Assembly (NCBI GenBank): GCA_021782995.1
Contig: JAJXUI010000002.1
Coordinates: 83,084-123,960, forward strand
Direction of reading: 5' to 3'
Length of the DNA: 40,877 nt
Source of the DNA: Pseudomonadota bacterium
GTDB taxonomy: Bacteria > Pseudomonadota > Gammaproteobacteria > Burkholderiales > Gallionellaceae
Position numbers and translations under genes: made by a program. This document shows positions 24,725 through 34,188 of the stretch, one piece after another; position 1 is the first letter of the stretch; each line of letters begins with the position of its first letter. The notes beneath the pieces were generated by a model that saw nothing but the letters and a program-made list of their open reading frames with translations, made no database searches and was not told the origin of the DNA.

Positions 24725-25506
24725 GATGTACTCCTGGAATTAACGATCGCTTTGCGTGAAAAAGTTAGGTAGAGAACCAGGCTGGTGATCGTAGCCAGGA
24801 ATATGGCATTGACCTGCATATTATCCCATCCAAGTCCGCCATTTTCTATTGGTTGTGTGAGAAGATCACCACAAGATGCACCCAGTGGACGGGTCAGGAC
24901 GTAGGAAAGCCAAAAGGCTAAAACCGCATTTAGCCTGAAGATATAGTAGGCAACCGTGATTGCAGCGATAATCCCGCCAAATATCAGGGCAGCGGTTGCG
25001 TATCCCAGGTTCACGGTTTCAGACACCCAGTCCCCTCCAGCAGTTCCCAACGCAAAGGTAAACAGAATTGCTGTCCAGTAATATATCTCTCGGGTACCTG
25101 AATAGATTGTGTGAATGGAAAGTGTGCGCTCTTTTAAATACCAGAATGTAAAGACCGCAATCAGCTCAAGACCAAAGACAACTGTCGTCACTTCCAGAGG
25201 AATACCGAAGTTATCAGTAAGATTATCTGTAATCAGGGTACCAACCACACTGATGAATAGAACGTTCAGCCAATACAGCCACGGTATATATGATTTGCTT
25301 TTTAACTGCAAAATGAGAAGGAATGACAACAGGACACACATGACTATCGTGGTACCAGTCAATCCAAAATGCAAATTAAAATTTAGAAAATCTGCTGCGG
25401 TCTCACCTACAGTTGTTGATAGAATTTTAATAATCCAGAAAAACAATGTTACTTCTGGAACTTTGTTAAAATGTTCCTTTGTATTGGTTGGCGGGTTATT
25501 TGCCAT
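24721..25506 (-). CDS. COG4705-like membrane protein with four internal repeats, copy B
   Basis: A 261-residue paralogue of the protein at 23963-24724 with the same layout of four repeats (TTVGETAAD, SVVGTLITD, FALGTAGGD, RPLGASCGD). The N-terminus VPEVTLFFWIIKIL is nearly the same as in copy A, so the two come from one gene duplication. ATG 25506 is chosen because AGGAG lies eight bases upstream and the residues before it in the longer frame look non-coding. The two copies overlap by 4 bp and probably make a heteromer or work in tandem. Function unknown. Confidence 0.8.
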   Translation of the reverse strand: MANNPPTNTKEHFNKVPEVTLFFWIIKILSTTVGETAADFLNFNLHFGLTGTTIVMCVLLSFLLILQLKSKSYIPWLYWLNVLFISVVGTLITDNLTDNFGIPLEVTTVVFGLELIAVFTFWYLKERTLSIHTIYSGTREIYYWTAILFTFALGTAGGDWVSETVNLGYATAALIFGGIIAAITVAYYIFRLNAVLAFWLSYVLTRPLGASCGDLLTQPIENGGLGWDNMQVNAIFLATITSLVLYLTFSRKAIVNSRSTS

Positions 25507-25567
25507 CTTATCTACTCCTGGATGATGGAATGTACACCGGACCGAATGGCCCGGCTCTTTATCTTTA

Positions 25568-25900
25568 TCAGTCTTCGTGTTCACTGGAATCGTGATCGTT
25601 CTTGTCTTCACGCACCGAGATGACTTTCCCATCGACAGAATCGATAGTCACATCCATAATCGATTGTAGTGCGACCACTTCAACTTCATATACCCACTTT
25701 CCATGTTCATGCTCAAGGTCCGCGTGGGTAGCATTTCCTGCCACATGTTGTTCTGCAGTTTTAATTGCCTGAACCAACCCGACTTTTGCATTCGAAATGG
25801 CTAAACCGTCATTTTTGTTGGAAGTACCTGCATTGGCGGTACCGACAGAGAATGCAGTAGATATGGCAACCAGTGCCAAGAAAATGGTATTTCGCTTCAT
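25568..25900 (-). CDS. Exported PepSY-domain protein 1
   Basis: A 110-residue protein with a signal peptide (MKRNTIFLALVAISTAFSVG, cleavage near TANAG) and one PepSY domain (about 35-95: VGLVQAIKTAEQHV, WVYEVEVV, VTIDSVDGKVISV). The tail is rich in Asp, Glu and His and could bind metal. ATG 25900 is used because AAGGA lies nine bases before it. PepSY proteins are often found next to QseBC-like two-component genes, where they may tune the sensor or restrain proteases in the periplasm. It lies upstream of the COG4705 pair on the same strand. Confidence 0.8.
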   Translation of the reverse strand: MKRNTIFLALVAISTAFSVGTANAGTSNKNDGLAISNAKVGLVQAIKTAEQHVAGNATHADLEHEHGKWVYEVEVVALQSIMDVTIDSVDGKVISVREDKNDHDSSEHED

Positions 25901-26312
25901 AATCATAATTCCTTTAAATCTCGCTGTTATTCGCGTAGTTTGAATATAGCAAGTCATAATTAGCTGACAATTAGGAAGTTTAGTTTGTGCGCATGGAAAT
26001 ATTTTTCATGTTATCAAAGCATTAGTCGCCATCAACTGGCAAAATAAATGGCAACTCTTGTCAGGAATGAACGGTAGGCTTGAAGAAAATGAATGACTAG
26101 AAGAAATGACTGGAATTTATAGTAGCGGGAATAGAGTACCTATATCCAGAATTTCCGCACTGTATTTCGGTCAAAAACGGAACTTAATGTGGGCCTTGGT
26201 AACCTCTGCTTTACATATGACATGCGGACATAAAATGCACGATCTCTTGCTTCGGCTATGCACCGAAAAAGGCATGTGTTCTCCTCTGTCATCTAAAAAT
26301 TTAATTCAGTGT
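25901..26312. other. Non-coding stretch before the decayed two-component genes
   Basis: About 410 bp with no supported gene. The promoter of PepSY protein 1 should be at its left end. A plus-strand frame at 26106-26438 has no ribosome site and is the antisense of the kinase remnant that follows. The sequence has a drifted, low-information look, consistent with decay around the remnant. Confidence 0.5.
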
Positions 26313-26720
26313 TTATGTATAGTGAAAAATAAGGTCGGCACCTTCGTGCGCATTGTGAATAATCAATGTTCCACCCAAACGGATAGCTGCTTCTTCCCTT
26401 GCGATTGCCAGTCCGGAACCGCTACCAGCAACATTTAATCTTGTATCCAGAAAAATGGACAAACACTCGTTATCACTCCACTACAAGTACGCACGGTCCG
26501 TAAACATCGATTTCGATGACGGAATTATTGCTTTCGGCGAGTAGCCTGATAGTGACTTTAGCCTCCACCTGGATGAACTTAATGGCATTTCCCTGCACAT
26601 TTTTGATTATCATACGAAACGGCTGGGCTTCTGCATTAGACGAAGTTGTGCAGCATCCCTGAGAGTGATGGATATCGCTTCACCTATCATTTGCTCATCT
26701 TCAATCAACAATATGCGCAT
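26313..26720 (-). pseudogene. Decayed two-component operon: receiver start joined to kinase end
   Basis: Minus-strand translation from ATG 26720 gives MRILLIEDEQMIGEAISITL, the start of a response regulator nearly identical in pattern to the intact one at 18811-19473. After about 30 residues it runs into a different frame that encodes the N-box part of a histidine kinase (NAIKF and KVTIRLLAESNNSVIEIDV). After stops and frame changes, a G2 box follows (GSGSGLAIARE) with the kinase C-terminus GADLIFHYT and a stop at 26313. The middle of both genes, more than 500 codons, has been deleted. It is a paralogue of the intact system at 17.5-19.5 kb and surely non-functional. Confidence 0.85.
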
Positions 26721-26780
26721 GCTATGGGAGAACCGAGTTATGGAAGTGCCGCCCGCAACGGGGCGGCTCCAGTCTGATGG

Positions 26781-27092
26781 CTAATCCGGATTGTTGCCTT
26801 CCGGGGTATTCTCCAATACTTCTCCAGATTTTGCATCCACGCCGACTTCCTGCGTGACCTTGCCGTGCCGTATATCAAACGAATAGCGCAGACCGCTACC
26901 TCCATTTTCTTCTTCCAGTTCCTCATCGGTGATTTTTCCGGGATGGGCTTTGAGTGCGATGGTGCGAGCCTGCTCCATTGAGATTCTGGCCTGTCCTGAA
27001 AGCTCATGACCCGTGTATGCGAACCCATTAACTGCGAGCACAGACAGAGCCACGGCTAGTGGAGTGATGAATTTCTTGATTGATACTTTCAT
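26781..27092 (-). CDS. Exported PepSY-domain protein 2
   Basis: A 103-residue protein with a signal peptide (about 1-25, ending NGFAYTG) and a PepSY domain (about 32-95: ISMEQARTIALKAHPG, LRYSFDI, VGVDAKSGEVLE). ATG 27092 is chosen because it starts the hydrophobic leader and has GGAG a short way upstream. It sits directly upstream of the decayed two-component genes on the same strand, the order often seen for PepSY-qseBC operons, so it has probably lost its partner kinase. It lies 117 bp after the RND pump gene. Confidence 0.8.
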   Translation of the reverse strand: MKVSIKKFITPLAVALSVLAVNGFAYTGHELSGQARISMEQARTIALKAHPGKITDEELEEENGGSGLRYSFDIRHGKVTQEVGVDAKSGEVLENTPEGNNPD

Positions 27093-27209
27093 GATATTGC
27101 TCCTGTAGAGTTGATTGAGATCCGGCAACCGTTTTACGACTACCTTGAAGCGCACTCTACGCCGGAAAAATTAGCTGACCGTTAGTCAAAGCAACAAATT
27201 CCGCGTCAG

Positions 27210-30200
27210 TCACATCTTTTCCGCCGCATTTTTTTCGCGTTGCAGTACGCTGAAGAATACCGGCATGACGATCAGCACCAGAGGCAACTGCACAAACAGA
27301 CCGGCGATAATCGCAACCGCCAGTGGCTGCTGCATAGCCGATCCCTGTCCAATGGCGAAGGCGAGAGGCAACAGGGTAAGGATGGCGGCAAATGTGGTCA
27401 TCGCGATGGGGCGCATGCGGTTCTTGCCCGCACCGATTAGTGCACGCTGGAACGGCTGATCCTTGATCAGGTCGTGGTACTCGGAAAAATAGAAAATGGC
27501 GACCTCGGTGACGATACCGATAATCATGGTCATGCCCATCATCGCCGAGATATTGAGTTCGATCCCGGAAAGCCACAATCCTGCAAATACTGCCGACACT
27601 GCCATCAACGGCATGGCCAGGACTGACAGCGACACATAGAAGCTTTCATACAGAAACAGCAACAACAGGTACACCAGACCGACAGCAGCGACAAACACCG
27701 TCATCAGCCCCTTGAAGGCGATCTGTTGCTGCTTGTACAGACCGCCCAGTTCATAGTACATCCCCTTCGGCAGAAGCCCCGGTGTCGCCATTGCTTTGCG
27801 AATGTCGACAATCACTGAACCCATCGAGCGTCCACTGATGCGACCGGTCACGGCGACCATACGCTTCAGATTCTCGCGCTTGATCTGGGGCTGACCGCTG
27901 ACCGGTACGATCCCGGCTACCCGCTTGAGTGGAAATACATGCCCGTCGGGTGCGCGTATTAGCAACTTGCCCACGTCCGGCACGATGGTGCGCTGATTCT
28001 GTGGTATCCAGACACGCACACCGACCAGCTTAGGACTTTGTTGCATCTGTGTCGTCACGATCCCGGACAGATAACCGCCTAATATCTGTGTAATGCTATC
28101 CGGGTTCATTCCTTCCAGTGCTGCCTTGACACGATCAACATGGATTTCTAGCGCGTCGCCGGCCGGGTTGATACCATCGCGTGTATCCACGACGCCGGGT
28201 ACCTTGTCGATAAGCGCCTGAACCTTGTTCGCAGTCGCATCGAGTTCCTCCTCGTTGTCCGAAAACAGCTTGATTTCGATCGGTTGAGGCACCGAGGTCA
28301 GGTCGCCAATGACGTCTTCCATCAATTGCGCGAATTCGATGTCCAGCCCCGGCACCTGTTGTTCGACCTTGCCACGAATGTCGTCCATCACATCGTCGAT
28401 CGGTGGACGTGATCCTGATTTCAGGCGCACGAAGAAATCGCCCTCGTTGGCTTCGGTGAGGCCGCCTCCCAACTGGGTCCCCGTGCGACGCGAATACGTG
28501 TCCACGTAGGGATTGGTCTTGATGATGGCCTCGACCTGCTGCAGCAAGCGGTCGGTTTCGGTGAGGGAAGTTCCAGGGTCGGCGCGATAATCCAGAATAA
28601 AGCCTCCCTCATCCATGGCCGGCATGAAACCGGAACCGACATTGTTGAACGACAACAAACCGATTCCCAGCAAGGGTAGCACGAACAGCAAGACCAGCGC
28701 CGGGCGTGCCAGCAAGTGCTGCATCAGGCTGTCATAGCGGAGATGTATCCAGTCGGTAATACAGCCACTTTCTTTCTGGTTCGCATCCTTCTCGTTGAGG
28801 AAGTGGTCTGCCAGCAATGGCACGGCCAGCCAGGTAATAAAGAAGGAAATAATCAATCCCGATGCCATGGTTAGCGATAATGCCTTGAAAAAGGCGCCGG
28901 TCACACCGGTGAGAAAAGCTAGCGGCAGGAAGATGATGACCGTTGATGCAGAGGAACCCGCCAGCGGACGGACGAATTCCATGGCCGCTGCCAATACGCG
29001 GCCATGGTGATCGCCGTGCGCACCGCGCAGCCGCCGCACGATGTGTTCGATCATCACGATCGCGTCGTCAATGATCAATCCCACGGCGGCGGCCATACCG
29101 CCCAGCGTCATGATGTTGAAACTCATGTCGAATGCAAAGAACATTACCACCGTCACGGCCAGAACCGACGGCACGACAAGCGCAGCGATCAAGGTAATCT
29201 TGACATTGCGCAGGAAAGCAAACAGAACGAGTATCGCAAGCCCGGTGCCAACGAGAATCGCATCGCGCACACTGGCGGCAGAGTCAAGTACCAGAACGCT
29301 TTGATCGTACCAGTTTGCCAGCTTCACGCCGGCCGGCAGTTGAGATTGATACGCTGCGAGCCTGGCATGCACGTCGCGCGCAATCTGCACGCTATTACTG
29401 CCGGGCTGTTGATAAATATTCAGGAGTACCGCCGGCCGGCCATCGGCATTGACCTTGATCCATTGCGGCACAATACCGTCGCTGACCGTGGCAACGTCCT
29501 CCATCCGCACGATGCCGTTGCTGCCGGTTTTGATCACAGTCTCGCCAATCTGTTTGACATTGCGCAATCGCGTATCGGAGATGGTCAGATAAAGCTTGTA
29601 ATGGTCCTCCAGCCTTCCCACCGCGGTGACTACGTTTGCAGCAGACAGTGCCTGGGCTGCGTCGGACAGGGTGAGACCGTATGCAAGTAGGCGTGCAGGA
29701 TCGACTGTGACTTGATACTCTTCCTGTGCGCCGCCGCTAACATCGATACGCGCTACGCCGTTAACACTAGACAGCAGCGGCCTTAATTGATAACGCGCCA
29801 GATCATACAGTTCCGTTTGTGACTGGTTCGACGAAGTCAGGCTGTAAGCCAGGATCGGGAAGACAGTGGGATCCATGCGTTGGGTGGTGAATTGCGTGCC
29901 GGGGGGAAGAGACGGCATGACTTGTGCAATCGACTGGTTGATCTGCGAAGTGGCGAGCCCCATATCGGTACCCCAATCAAAGCTCACCGATACCTCCGCC
30001 GAGCCGCGACTGGTTGTGGATCTCACATCGCGCAAACCGGGTACGCGACGGACCGCCTCTTCCACCGGCTGTGTTACGGTCAGCATCATCAGATCGGCGG
30101 GACGGTCTCCCGCATCCAGGTATACCTTGACGCGGGGGAAGTCCACCGTGGGAAACAGCGTCACCGGCAATTTGAAGGCTGCGAGCGTACCCCCCAATGC

Positions 30201-30263
30201 CAGCAGTACGAGCAGGAACAGTATCGAGCGGCGATGTCCCTGCAGCCATTGAGTGAAGTTCAT
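27210..30263 (-). CDS. RND-family efflux pump permease
   Basis: A 1017-residue inner-membrane pump of the resistance-nodulation-division superfamily with 12 expected membrane helices and two large periplasmic loops. The proton-relay pair D399/D400 in GLIIDDAIVMIEH is of the drug-pump or general type rather than the single-Asp heavy-metal type. It is the last gene of an operon: outer-membrane factor, adaptor, pump, with 4-bp overlaps. It expels compounds directly outside the cell in complex with its partners. Substrate unknown. The length is normal for the family and no internal break is seen. Confidence 0.93.
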   Translation of the reverse strand: MNFTQWLQGHRRSILFLLVLLALGGTLAAFKLPVTLFPTVDFPRVKVYLDAGDRPADLMMLTVTQPVEEAVRRVPGLRDVRSTTSRGSAEVSVSFDWGTDMGLATSQINQSIAQVMPSLPPGTQFTTQRMDPTVFPILAYSLTSSNQSQTELYDLARYQLRPLLSSVNGVARIDVSGGAQEEYQVTVDPARLLAYGLTLSDAAQALSAANVVTAVGRLEDHYKLYLTISDTRLRNVKQIGETVIKTGSNGIVRMEDVATVSDGIVPQWIKVNADGRPAVLLNIYQQPGSNSVQIARDVHARLAAYQSQLPAGVKLANWYDQSVLVLDSAASVRDAILVGTGLAILVLFAFLRNVKITLIAALVVPSVLAVTVVMFFAFDMSFNIMTLGGMAAAVGLIIDDAIVMIEHIVRRLRGAHGDHHGRVLAAAMEFVRPLAGSSASTVIIFLPLAFLTGVTGAFFKALSLTMASGLIISFFITWLAVPLLADHFLNEKDANQKESGCITDWIHLRYDSLMQHLLARPALVLLFVLPLLGIGLLSFNNVGSGFMPAMDEGGFILDYRADPGTSLTETDRLLQQVEAIIKTNPYVDTYSRRTGTQLGGGLTEANEGDFFVRLKSGSRPPIDDVMDDIRGKVEQQVPGLDIEFAQLMEDVIGDLTSVPQPIEIKLFSDNEEELDATANKVQALIDKVPGVVDTRDGINPAGDALEIHVDRVKAALEGMNPDSITQILGGYLSGIVTTQMQQSPKLVGVRVWIPQNQRTIVPDVGKLLIRAPDGHVFPLKRVAGIVPVSGQPQIKRENLKRMVAVTGRISGRSMGSVIVDIRKAMATPGLLPKGMYYELGGLYKQQQIAFKGLMTVFVAAVGLVYLLLLFLYESFYVSLSVLAMPLMAVSAVFAGLWLSGIELNISAMMGMTMIIGIVTEVAIFYFSEYHDLIKDQPFQRALIGAGKNRMRPIAMTTFAAILTLLPLAFAIGQGSAMQQPLAVAIIAGLFVQLPLVLIVMPVFFSVLQREKNAAEKM

Positions 30264-31279
30264 TGTCCGTCCTCGCGCACCGCCATGCCGTCGCGCAGCT
30301 CATAGTTGCCCAGACTCACCACCGCTTGTGCGGCATCGAACGGGCCTTGCACGGCAATCAATCCATTGTGCTCCAGGCCGGTCTGCACGTTGATCCGGCG
30401 TGCCTTGCCTTGCACTATCTGAAACAGATAGGCACCGCCGACATCCTGCAAGACCGCGGAGCGAGGCACGACCCACGCATTCACCCCGCCCACATCGATC
30501 CCGGCACGTACCCGGGTACCAGGCATCAGTCCTCCGGAGGATATTTTCACTAACACGTCCACTAACTGGGTTTGCGGATTGATCATGCCGAAAACTTGGG
30601 AGACCCGACCGGACTCTCTGGCTTCATTGCTGAATACCGGGACAATACTGACAGCCATGCCGGGCCGGATCCGCTTCGCATCCTCCGGCTCCACGCCGAC
30701 CAGCACACGCTGTCCGCTGCTCCGTGCAAGTTGCAGCAACGGTGCACCTGCGGCCAGCCGGTCGCCCTGGGCAGCCTGAACGGACATCACGATACTGTTG
30801 AACGGGGAAACGATCTGCTCTTGTGCGCGGCCTGCACCGATTTTTTCCTGGGCTTGCAGGGAAGCCTCGGCATCCGCCAGCGCCTTGCCGGCAGCAGCAA
30901 GCTGCGACTGGGTGGCAAGTTGTTGTGCGACGAGTTGCCTGATGCGCGTTACTTCACTGTTGGCAAAATCAACCGCCTGCCGTGCCTGCTGGTAGCCCAG
31001 CTCGGCATCGGCGCCGGTGCCGAACAGAAGTAACGGAGTGCCTTTCTGCACGGTCTGGCCCGGACTGACCAGCAGGCTGATAATTTTTCCAGGCCTTGGC
31101 AGACTGACGTTTTCAAGACTATGCGTATCGGGTGCCACATTGCCGTAACCCGAAACGGTATCCGTCAGCTTTTGCTGTTTCATCGCCACCGTTTTGACCA
31201 GCGCGACGGGATTTTCAGCCGCACAGGCCAAGCCTGTCGCCATGAGCAGAAGTGAAAGGATCATCAGCAGCTTGTTCAT
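30260..31279 (-). CDS. Periplasmic adaptor subunit of the RND pump (HlyD/MFP family)
   Basis: A 339-residue membrane-fusion protein. Residues 1-20 are a signal peptide ending in CAAE. The usual order of domains follows: a lipoyl half (LPRPGKIISLLVSPGQTVQK, about 60-80), an alpha-hairpin (about 95-145, rich in Ala, Gln and Glu), the second lipoyl half, and beta-barrel and membrane-proximal domains to the end. The start overlaps the end of the outer-membrane factor gene by 4 bp, and its stop overlaps the pump start by 4 bp. It bridges the pump with the outer-membrane channel. Confidence 0.9.
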   Translation of the reverse strand: MNKLLMILSLLLMATGLACAAENPVALVKTVAMKQQKLTDTVSGYGNVAPDTHSLENVSLPRPGKIISLLVSPGQTVQKGTPLLLFGTGADAELGYQQARQAVDFANSEVTRIRQLVAQQLATQSQLAAAGKALADAEASLQAQEKIGAGRAQEQIVSPFNSIVMSVQAAQGDRLAAGAPLLQLARSSGQRVLVGVEPEDAKRIRPGMAVSIVPVFSNEARESGRVSQVFGMINPQTQLVDVLVKISSGGLMPGTRVRAGIDVGGVNAWVVPRSAVLQDVGGAYLFQIVQGKARRINVQTGLEHNGLIAVQGPFDAAQAVVSLGNYELRDGMAVREDGQ

Positions 31280-32673
31280 TTTTTGCTCCCATTCTGTTCC
31301 TGCAAATCCGGACCTAGCAAAGTTTCCAGCGCAATTTCCTGTTCCATCAGGGCTTCCTTCAGATTGATTGCCTCGGTTTGTTTATCCAGCAACGCAGTTT
31401 TCAGCCGCACATAATCGGGTGCAGCCAGGTTGCCGGCTCGGTATGCAGACTCTGCATGCTGCGCTACGGCGCCAAACTCGACCTCCCCCCGCCGAGTGCG
31501 CAGTAATTGATTTTGCAGCAGTGACAGGTTTTCAAACGCCGTATCAATCTCGCTGTAGGCGCTGTTGAGCCTGTCCTGATACTCATCGTAAAGTTGTTTG
31601 CGTGTGGCCTGCTCGATAGCGATGTTGCCGCGATTGCCGTTAAAAATGGGCAGGCTCAGGTTCAATCCGAACCCCATGGTGTAAAGCCCGCCGGTATCCC
31701 GTGCGCGCGTGATACCAATATTCAATGCCGGAAATTGCTCCAGGATTGCTCCGCGGTATTTTTCCTCCTGTGAGCGATAACCTGCCTGCAATGCCCACAA
31801 ATCGGGGCGCTGGTCAAGGCGTTGCAGCAGGCACGCACGCACAGCCGCCTCGTTGATTGCAGAGAATGCAGGTTCGCCAGTCAGATCCAGCTGGGTTCTG
31901 GGCGCTACCCCCAGTAAATTGTCGAGGCTGGCGCGGTTCTGAAGAAGACTGCGTTCCAGATCGTTGATCTGTCGCTCGATATTCTGCAAACCTGCCAAGT
32001 CACCGCTGGCAAAATCGCGCGTAACGTTTCCTTCCGCCAGCGCCTGCTGACTGCGCTGGTAGCGGTCAGCGAACATATTGCGCGCGTCCTGCAACTTTGA
32101 CAGGAGCAACTGTTGAGTGGTCAGACGAATGAACAGCAGGCGCGCCTGGCTCACTACCTGCCATTCTTGCCATAGCAACCCCAGGTTGATTTGCTGTTCT
32201 GCGGCGGTTGCCGAACCGACCCGGGATGAACGCAACAGCAGCGCGCTGATATCGTAGTTCAGATTGAGGTTGAACGCGTCGGTATTACTCGTCGTGCCAT
32301 TGGTCGGAAGATCTGAAGTGATACCCAATTGCGGATCAGGCAACAATCCGGCAGCAAACGACTGGGCGCGTGCGATACCCAACCCATCGCGCGCTTGTCT
32401 GAGTTGTGGATTATTCGCAACCGCCAGCATCGCAACCTCGTCGATATCCAGCCCGTCAGCCGGGTTGAACAAATGAGTCTCCAGCCTGCGGAAAGGGAGT
32501 TTCGCCGGTTCGATCTTAACTGCAGAGATGGATTGCGGGAGGTCTATGCGCGTTGGCAAAGCTTGCGGGACATAGCTCACGCACCCGTCAAGGCCTAGGA
32601 TGGTCAGGCCGATAAAAATCGGACGAACGATCATCTTGTGCCTGATGTATTGCAAGATGGAATCCGCATCCAT
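31276..32673 (-). CDS. TolC-like outer-membrane factor lipoprotein
   Basis: A 465-residue outer-membrane efflux protein (OEP family) and first gene of the pump operon. A lipobox-like LTILGLDGC marks a lipid-modified Cys. Two repeats of long amphipathic helices follow (for example FNLNLNYDISALLLRSSRVG and FGLNLSLPIFNGNRGNIAIE near the ends of the two halves). Two starts are possible: the ATG at 32673, or the ATG at 32634, which places the signal peptide at the very start (MIVRPIFIG). Neither has a strong ribosome site; the later start looks better for export. It overlaps the adaptor gene by 4 bp. Confidence 0.87.
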   Translation of the reverse strand: MDADSILQYIRHKMIVRPIFIGLTILGLDGCVSYVPQALPTRIDLPQSISAVKIEPAKLPFRRLETHLFNPADGLDIDEVAMLAVANNPQLRQARDGLGIARAQSFAAGLLPDPQLGITSDLPTNGTTSNTDAFNLNLNYDISALLLRSSRVGSATAAEQQINLGLLWQEWQVVSQARLLFIRLTTQQLLLSKLQDARNMFADRYQRSQQALAEGNVTRDFASGDLAGLQNIERQINDLERSLLQNRASLDNLLGVAPRTQLDLTGEPAFSAINEAAVRACLLQRLDQRPDLWALQAGYRSQEEKYRGAILEQFPALNIGITRARDTGGLYTMGFGLNLSLPIFNGNRGNIAIEQATRKQLYDEYQDRLNSAYSEIDTAFENLSLLQNQLLRTRRGEVEFGAVAQHAESAYRAGNLAAPDYVRLKTALLDKQTEAINLKEALMEQEIALETLLGPDLQEQNGSKK

Positions 32674-32966
32674 GATGATATCTCTTTGGGAATCAAGTAA
32701 ATCTTAACGTGGATGCAAGGATATAGAGCCAGAATTAGGGGAAAATTAGTTGACTTCAAATTTTGAATAAAACGATGCATGACAACTCCTGGCGCCATTT
32801 TGCACGCTTCAACTTCTACTAATAGACACATGACACTACATGGTGCGTATTTCATGACGAACAGATAGCAAAGACCAACAGTTAGCGCTACTTGGAGGCT
32901 ACCTTATGGCTGATCTGGTATACAAAACGGACTCTCTGTCTATTGTTTGCTCAGTCCGATATGGCC

Positions 32967-32992
32967 TGCGGATTCAACCGGTCGATGCAACA
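32967..32992 (+). repeat. Left inverted repeat of the IS30-family element
   Basis: Contains the core TTCAACCGGTCGATGCAACA preceded by TGCGGA. It matches the right end in 25 of 26 positions; the only mismatch is the base before the core (A here, T in the right end when reversed). Confidence 0.88.
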
Positions 32993-33027
32993 CACTAGAA
33001 TCTGCGTAAGCAGAAGGAGTGTTGCAG

Positions 33028-34188
33028 ATGAAATACAGGACACGGATTTATTACACGGATGCCCAAAAAGCCCTGATGTGGGAGCGCTGGCAGGCTGGTG
33101 ATTCTCTCCAGCAGATCGCCCAGTTGTTTGATCGATACCATTCATCAATCGAGCGCATTCTCGCCGAAAGCGGCGGAATAAGACCGGCCCAACGACGACG
33201 TTCAGGATTGGCTCTGACTTTGGCTGAACGCGAAGAGATATCGCGTGCAGTCGCGGCTGGTCAATCGATTTACTCGATTGCCGCATTTCTCGGACGAGCG
33301 CCATCCACCATTTATCGCGAGATCAAGCGCAACGGAGACCAAGAAGGCTATCGAGCCAATCAAGCCGACCAAGCCGCCTGGGATCGGGCACATCGCCCAA
33401 AGGCCTGTAAACTGGCTGAGAACCGAACATTGGCGCACATCGTGGCAGGTAAGCTCCAGATGCAGTGGTCGCCGGAGCAGATTGCTGGATGGCTGAAACA
33501 TACTTATCCGGACGACGAAAGCTATCAGGTGTCACACGAAACCATCTATCGCAGTCTCTACATTCAGGCCCGTGGGGCACTGAAGAAAGAGTTGGTGCAG
33601 CATCTAAGGCGCACCCGTGTCATGCGCCGTTCCCGTCATCATATGCAGGAGACAGACAATCGCGGCAGGATTGTCGATGCGGTATCGATCAGCGAGCGTC
33701 CGGCCACAGTAGAAGACAGAGCAGTGCCCGGACACTGGGAAGGTGACTTGTTGTGCGGCACTTTGGATAGCCAGATTGTGACCCTTGTCGAACGTCATAC
33801 GCGCTATGTGATGCTGATGAAAGTCGCCAGCAAGGATACCGAAACAGTCATCAACGCACTCATCAAAAACGCTCGCAAGTTACCGCAGGAACTCTACAAA
33901 TCGCTGACCTGGGATCGAGGGTCAGAGATGGCCGACCATAAACGTTTCACCTTGGCGACCGAGATACAGGTCTACTTCTGCGATCCGCAGAATCCCTGGC
34001 AGCGTGGAAGCAATGAAAACACGAATGGGCTGTTAAGGCAGTACTTCCCCAAGGGAATGGATCTATCTGGTTACTCGCAAGCCCAACTCAATGGCGTGGC
34101 GAGGAAATTGAATCAGCGACCAAGAAAGACGTTAAACTATGAAACACCGGCTGAGCGATTTAACCAACTTGTTGCATCGACCGGTTGA
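33028..34188 (+). CDS. IS30-family transposase
   Basis: A 386-residue DDE transposase. The N-terminal part (1-110) has two helix-turn-helix segments (WERWQAGDSLQQIAQLF and GQSIYSIAAFLGRAPSTIYRE is typical of IS30). The catalytic triad is D240 (WEGDLL), D296 (TWDRGSE) and E330 (NENTNG), giving the DD(33)E spacing of this family. ATG 33028 has AAGGAG nine bases upstream and is chosen over a GTG at 33019. The stop codon lies within the right inverted repeat. No frameshift or internal stop is present, so it should be active. Confidence 0.95.
   Translation: MKYRTRIYYTDAQKALMWERWQAGDSLQQIAQLFDRYHSSIERILAESGGIRPAQRRRSGLALTLAEREEISRAVAAGQSIYSIAAFLGRAPSTIYREIKRNGDQEGYRANQADQAAWDRAHRPKACKLAENRTLAHIVAGKLQMQWSPEQIAGWLKHTYPDDESYQVSHETIYRSLYIQARGALKKELVQHLRRTRVMRRSRHHMQETDNRGRIVDAVSISERPATVEDRAVPGHWEGDLLCGTLDSQIVTLVERHTRYVMLMKVASKDTETVINALIKNARKLPQELYKSLTWDRGSEMADHKRFTLATEIQVYFCDPQNPWQRGSNENTNGLLRQYFPKGMDLSGYSQAQLNGVARKLNQRPRKTLNYETPAERFNQLVASTG

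Noticed and set aside
26106-26438. Plus-strand 110-codon frame
   Set aside because: It has no ribosome site and overlaps the reverse strand of the kinase remnant, which has clear similarity to real protein.
32906-32971. Short frame with GGAGG upstream that runs into the IS30 left end, possibly a gene cut by the insertion
   Set aside because: Rejoining the flanks after removing the element gives a stop almost at once, so only about 22 codons remain and no gene can be supported.
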